Source: Vibrio furnissii CIP 102972
GTDB taxonomy: Bacteria > Pseudomonadota > Gammaproteobacteria > Enterobacterales > Vibrionaceae
Length of the DNA: 64,000 bases
Direction: 5' to 3'
Assembly (NCBI RefSeq): GCF_000176175.1
Contig: NZ_ACZP01000014.1
Location: 1,116,001 to 1,180,000, forward strand
Part shown: in pieces, positions 61,503-64,000 of the stretch
How positions within the stretch are numbered: the stretch's first letter is position 1
Layout of the letters: every line of letters begins with the position of its first letter
Made by a program: the position numbers and the translations under genes
The notes under the pieces: model-generated
Told to the model about the DNA's origin: nothing
Database searches by the model: none
What the model saw: the letters and a program-made list of their open reading frames with translations, nothing else

Positions 61503-62018
61503 TTACAAATAGCCACATAGCTTGGCTTTGCTTAAACACGCGATGGTTTTTGAATCACTAATTTCGCCTTCGATGATCTTCTGTTCCAGTTCTTCGATGG
61601 TCAGTTCCAGCACTTCGATGACTTCATCATCATCGCAGGCGTAACGCGCGGTTTTACTCAATTGTTTGGCGACATAAAGGTACTGAATTTCGTCGCAGAA
61701 TCCGGCCAGTGGTGTCACTTGGCCCAATTCAATCCATTCTTGCGCGCTGTAACCGGTCTCTTCTTCTAGTTCCCGTGCAGCGCAGTCGAGCGGGGCTTCA
61801 TTGTCTTCGATGGTGCCTGCTGGCAATTCCAGCAACCATTTTTTCAACGATGGGCGAAATTGGTGAATGACTACAATTTTGTGGTCAGTGGTGATCGGCA
61901 GGATTACTGCCGCGCCCGGATGCTCAATCGTGGTGTGCGCCACAGTGCGGCCGTTGGGCAAGCGCACATCTTCTTCAATCAATGCGATGGTTTTCCAGCG
62001 ATGTATGGTTTTGCTCAT
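61503..62018 (-). CDS. nudF: Nudix hydrolase, ADP-ribose pyrophosphatase-like
   Basis: A 171-residue Nudix enzyme. The Nudix box (GTIEDNEAPLDCAARELEEETGY) is complete with its REL-EE core. The upstream VILPITTDHKIVVIHQFRP and the IELGQVTPLAGFCDE segment are as in ADP-ribose pyrophosphatases of the NudF/YffH/NudE group, so the exact substrate is less sure than the family. The start at 62018 (MSKTIHRWKT) is preferred over the in-frame ATG at 62069. Directly behind it, ltaE runs on the same strand after 54 bases; co-transcription is possible. Confidence 0.85.
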   Translation of the reverse strand: MSKTIHRWKTIALIEEDVRLPNGRTVAHTTIEHPGAAVILPITTDHKIVVIHQFRPSLKKWLLELPAGTIEDNEAPLDCAARELEEETGYSAQEWIELGQVTPLAGFCDEIQYLYVAKQLSKTARYACDDDEVIEVLELTIEELEQKIIEGEISDSKTIACLSKAKLCGYL

Positions 62019-62442
62019 GCGAATCTTTCTTTCAGGTTGGTGATAGTCGTCATCCGTGGGTAATCGCATTATTGGGTCAGGCTAAAGAATGACTGCGTGT
62101 GACTATCATGGCTCAATGGAGGAGGCTGTTGGTCACCTTACCTTAATTTGGTTTCATAACCCAAACACTATCTGAGCTGACGATGGCATCTGTGCGATGA
62201 TTGGTCGCTTCGCCATGCCGTGGCCAACTGGCACACGCGATTCGGGTTAGTCCTTGTTTAATATAGGGTTAATTGGTGAAGTGACTCACAAATTTGCAAT
62301 CATTGATTGCGTGTGGTTTCATGCAAAGGAGATCTGTTATAAGGAGGCGTCCCCATAAAAATACACTTGTAACAAAGTGATAACAAATGTATAAAACCCT
62401 CTACTATTCTTATTATGTCCAAGCCTGCCGTGGAGCGATTCT
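62019..62442. other. Intergenic region between nudF and ravA
   Basis: About 420 bases with no gene, carrying divergent promoters. The ravA promoter is given separately; AAGGAGGC at about 62341 is a ribosome-site-like sequence with no open frame of note after it. Confidence 0.5.
62367..62395 (+). promoter_or_regulatory. Sigma-70-type promoter of ravA
   Basis: TTGTAA (62367-62372) and TATAAA (62390-62395) are separated by exactly 17 bases, about 48 bases before the ravA start. The best promoter match seen in the window. Confidence 0.6.
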
Positions 62443-64000
62443 ATGATCAATCCGTCTTCTGCTTCTCACGCACAAAAGGCGCTTCTCTCAGAACGTATCA
62501 ATAAATTAGCCAAAGCCTTGTCAGATGGTGTGTACGAACGTGAAGGTACCATCAAATTGTGTCTGCTTGCCGCCTTGTCCGGCGAGAGCGTCTTTCTACT
62601 CGGTCCTCCGGGGATTGCTAAAAGTTTAATTGCCAAACGACTCATTCAAGCTTTTGATAACAGTAGTTATTTTGAATACTTGATGACCCGATTTTCGACC
62701 CCGGAAGAGGTGTTTGGTCCGCTCAGTATTCAAGAGCTGAAAGACAATGGCCGCTACGTGCGCTTGACGCAAGGTTACTTGCCGACTGCACAAGTGGTGT
62801 TTCTGGATGAAATCTGGAAAGCCGGGCCTGCGATTCTCAACACCCTGCTGACGGTGGTGAACGAAAAAACCTTTAAAAACGGCAGCGATATCGAACGTGT
62901 GCCAATGCGCCTGCTGGTGTCGGCCTCCAACGAACTGCCGGATGAAGACAGTGGCCTTGAAGCGCTGTATGACCGAATGTTGGTGCGCGTGTTCGTCAAC
63001 CGGATTCAAAACAAACAGAATTTTAAATCGATGCTGACGGTGGGTACGCCGCAGGAAGCGCGTATTCCTGAAGGCTTAGCCATCACGGATGAAGAGTATC
63101 ATCAGTGGCAAACTCAGCTCGATAAACTCGATTTAAGCGACGATGTGTTTGAAAAGCTCTATCAGCTGAAGCACATGCTTGAGAGCGCGGTAGAGAGCAG
63201 CCATCTGCCGCAAGCCGACATGTATGTGTCGGATCGCCGCTGGAAAAAAGCTGTCAAACTGCTCAAAGCCAGTGCGTTCTTTAATGGTCGCGACGCCATT
63301 AACCCGCTTGATTTGCTGCTGCTGCAAGACTGTTTATGGAACAGCCCAGAATCGCGTGAAGTCGTGCGCGACGTGATTCGCGAGTTTGCGCTGCGCTACG
63401 CCTTTGATCAATTGGAAGTGGAACAGCAAATCGAGTTGTGCCGTGAGGAGTTACTGGCGATTCAAGATGAATTGGAGTCGGAGTTCGGCATGATGTTGTC
63501 GATGGAAACCTCCACGGGGCTACTCAAAAAGCAGATTCATCAATATGACATCAGCCATGCCAAAGCGTACAAAGTGGGCTCGGCATACGATCTGGTCAAA
63601 CTGGTGCTACTGCAAAGCAACATGTCCGTCTCGGAATCGGAAAAAGGCGACAGTCGCTGGGTCTATGTGCCGAAGAACGAACTGGAGCGCGTGATCAAAG
63701 AAGGGCATGGCGATGTGTACGGTTACGTCAACCAAAACACCAATTTGTGCCGCCTGCGCTTTGATATCGATGCCAGCAACAATTTGGTGATAAAAGACAT
63801 TGCCAATCGCGCAGTGCTGGTCGCGCTTGTGACGCAGCAAGGGCTGGACCAATCGGTGTATCAGGATTGGTTGGTGAAAGCTGAGCAAGCCGTGACCCAA
63901 TTGCAGCACGCTGAACACCATTTGCGCAAAGTGCGTTCGCGTTTCCATGGTGCTTTGCCTCATAACTTTATCGACCCCGAATTGCCCACGGCGATGGAAG
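62443..64000 (+). CDS. ravA: MoxR-family AAA+ ATPase RavA (3' end outside window)
   Basis: 519 residues are visible and the gene continues past the edge. Walker [11 protein letters not shown], the Walker B-type [11 protein letters not shown] and the sensor segment [26 protein letters not shown] are present in the AAA+ core (about 1-300), followed by the RavA triple-helical and LARA regions. In E. coli RavA (498 residues) works with ViaA, interacts with the lysine decarboxylase LdcI and influences respiratory complexes; viaA is expected just beyond the window. ATG 62443 follows GGAG by 7 bases. Confidence 0.93.
   Translation, partial: MINPSSASHAQKALLSERINKLAKALSDGVYEREGTIKLCLLAALSGESVFLLGPPGIAKSLIAKRLIQAFDNSSYFEYLMTRFSTPEEVFGPLSIQELKDNGRYVRLTQGYLPTAQVVFLDEIWKAGPAILNTLLTVVNEKTFKNGSDIERVPMRLLVSASNELPDEDSGLEALYDRMLVRVFVNRIQNKQNFKSMLTVGTPQEARIPEGLAITDEEYHQWQTQLDKLDLSDDVFEKLYQLKHMLESAVESSHLPQADMYVSDRRWKKAVKLLKASAFFNGRDAINPLDLLLLQDCLWNSPESREVVRDVIREFALRYAFDQLEVEQQIELCREELLAIQDELESEFGMMLSMETSTGLLKKQIHQYDISHAKAYKVGSAYDLVKLVLLQSNMSVSESEKGDSRWVYVPKNELERVIKEGHGDVYGYVNQNTNLCRLRFDIDASNNLVIKDIANRAVLVALVTQQGLDQSVYQDWLVKAEQAVTQLQHAEHHLRKVRSRFHGALPHNFIDPELPTAME

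Noticed and set aside
1..64000. CRISPR arrays, insertion sequences, prophage or tRNA genes
   Set aside because: No regularly spaced repeats, transposase or integrase genes, terminal repeats or tRNA-like cloverleaves were seen.

Overview
The window reads as a stretch of a Vibrio chromosome, probably the secondary one. The gene content (XRE–glyA–gcvHP/gcvT cluster, fabV, pxpABC, ravA, GlyGly-CTERM protease, many c-di-GMP enzymes and chemoreceptors) is typical of Vibrionaceae. Placement on chromosome II rests on remembered synteny of the gcv and ravA loci in V. cholerae and is inference. Base composition is fairly even, with only small AT-richer patches near 3.8-4.5 kb and 33.3-33.5 kb. I see no insertion sequence, prophage, CRISPR array, rRNA or tRNA.

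Layout. 0-4.5 kb: a truncated chemoreceptor, then a mesX–mesD pair (folate-independent methionine synthase and its putative oxygenase partner) and a lone nucleotidyltransferase. 4.6-16 kb: YidE-type transporter, CatB-type acetyltransferase, ketopantoate reductase family protein, ThpR, an Rrf2 regulator with a DUF1360-like membrane protein, several small conserved proteins (a duplicated CX9C secreted protein, a cold-shock/DUF1294 fusion, a NifW-like protein, DUF3750 lipoprotein, DUF2058) and outer-membrane phospholipase A. 15.6-24.9 kb: BCCT transporter and the glycine cleavage locus: glyA-gcvH-gcvP run leftward, an XRE-cupin regulator and gcvT run rightward. Related palindromic sites lie on both sides of the regulator gene.

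25-31.5 kb: secreted serine protease, a diguanylate cyclase, a PAS-GGDEF-EAL phosphodiesterase, inosine-guanosine kinase and CreA. 31.6-42 kb: small metabolic and hypothetical genes, CutA, YjdF, a 2OG-Fe(II) oxygenase, a J-domain protein, an MRB1590-like ATPase, a degenerate GAF-GGDEF-EAL protein and FabV. 42-50 kb: tesA divergent from ybbA-ybbP with overlapping start codons, an intergenic cluster of DnaA-box-like sequences, an FAD oxidoreductase, and a pxpA-pxpB-pxpC 5-oxoprolinase operon. 50.6-64 kb: a diguanylate cyclase, galE, a second chemoreceptor, tyrP with TyrR boxes, a 42-residue acidic protein behind two competing hairpins, acpH, a DEAD-box helicase, a TetR regulator, cytochrome c, threonine aldolase, a Nudix hydrolase and the start of ravA.

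How the genes fit together. One-carbon and glycine metabolism dominates: GlyA, GcvP/H/T and threonine aldolase interconvert serine, threonine and glycine and load tetrahydrofolate, while MesD makes methionine without folate. Four GGDEF/EAL proteins and two chemoreceptors make up a signalling theme. I found no single large undescribed system. The best leads are regulatory: the XRE site array, the structured glyA leader, the gcvH-gcvP terminator, the DnaA-box cluster and the hairpin switch before the 42-residue gene. Among proteins, the CX9C, NifW-like and degenerate c-di-GMP proteins stand out.
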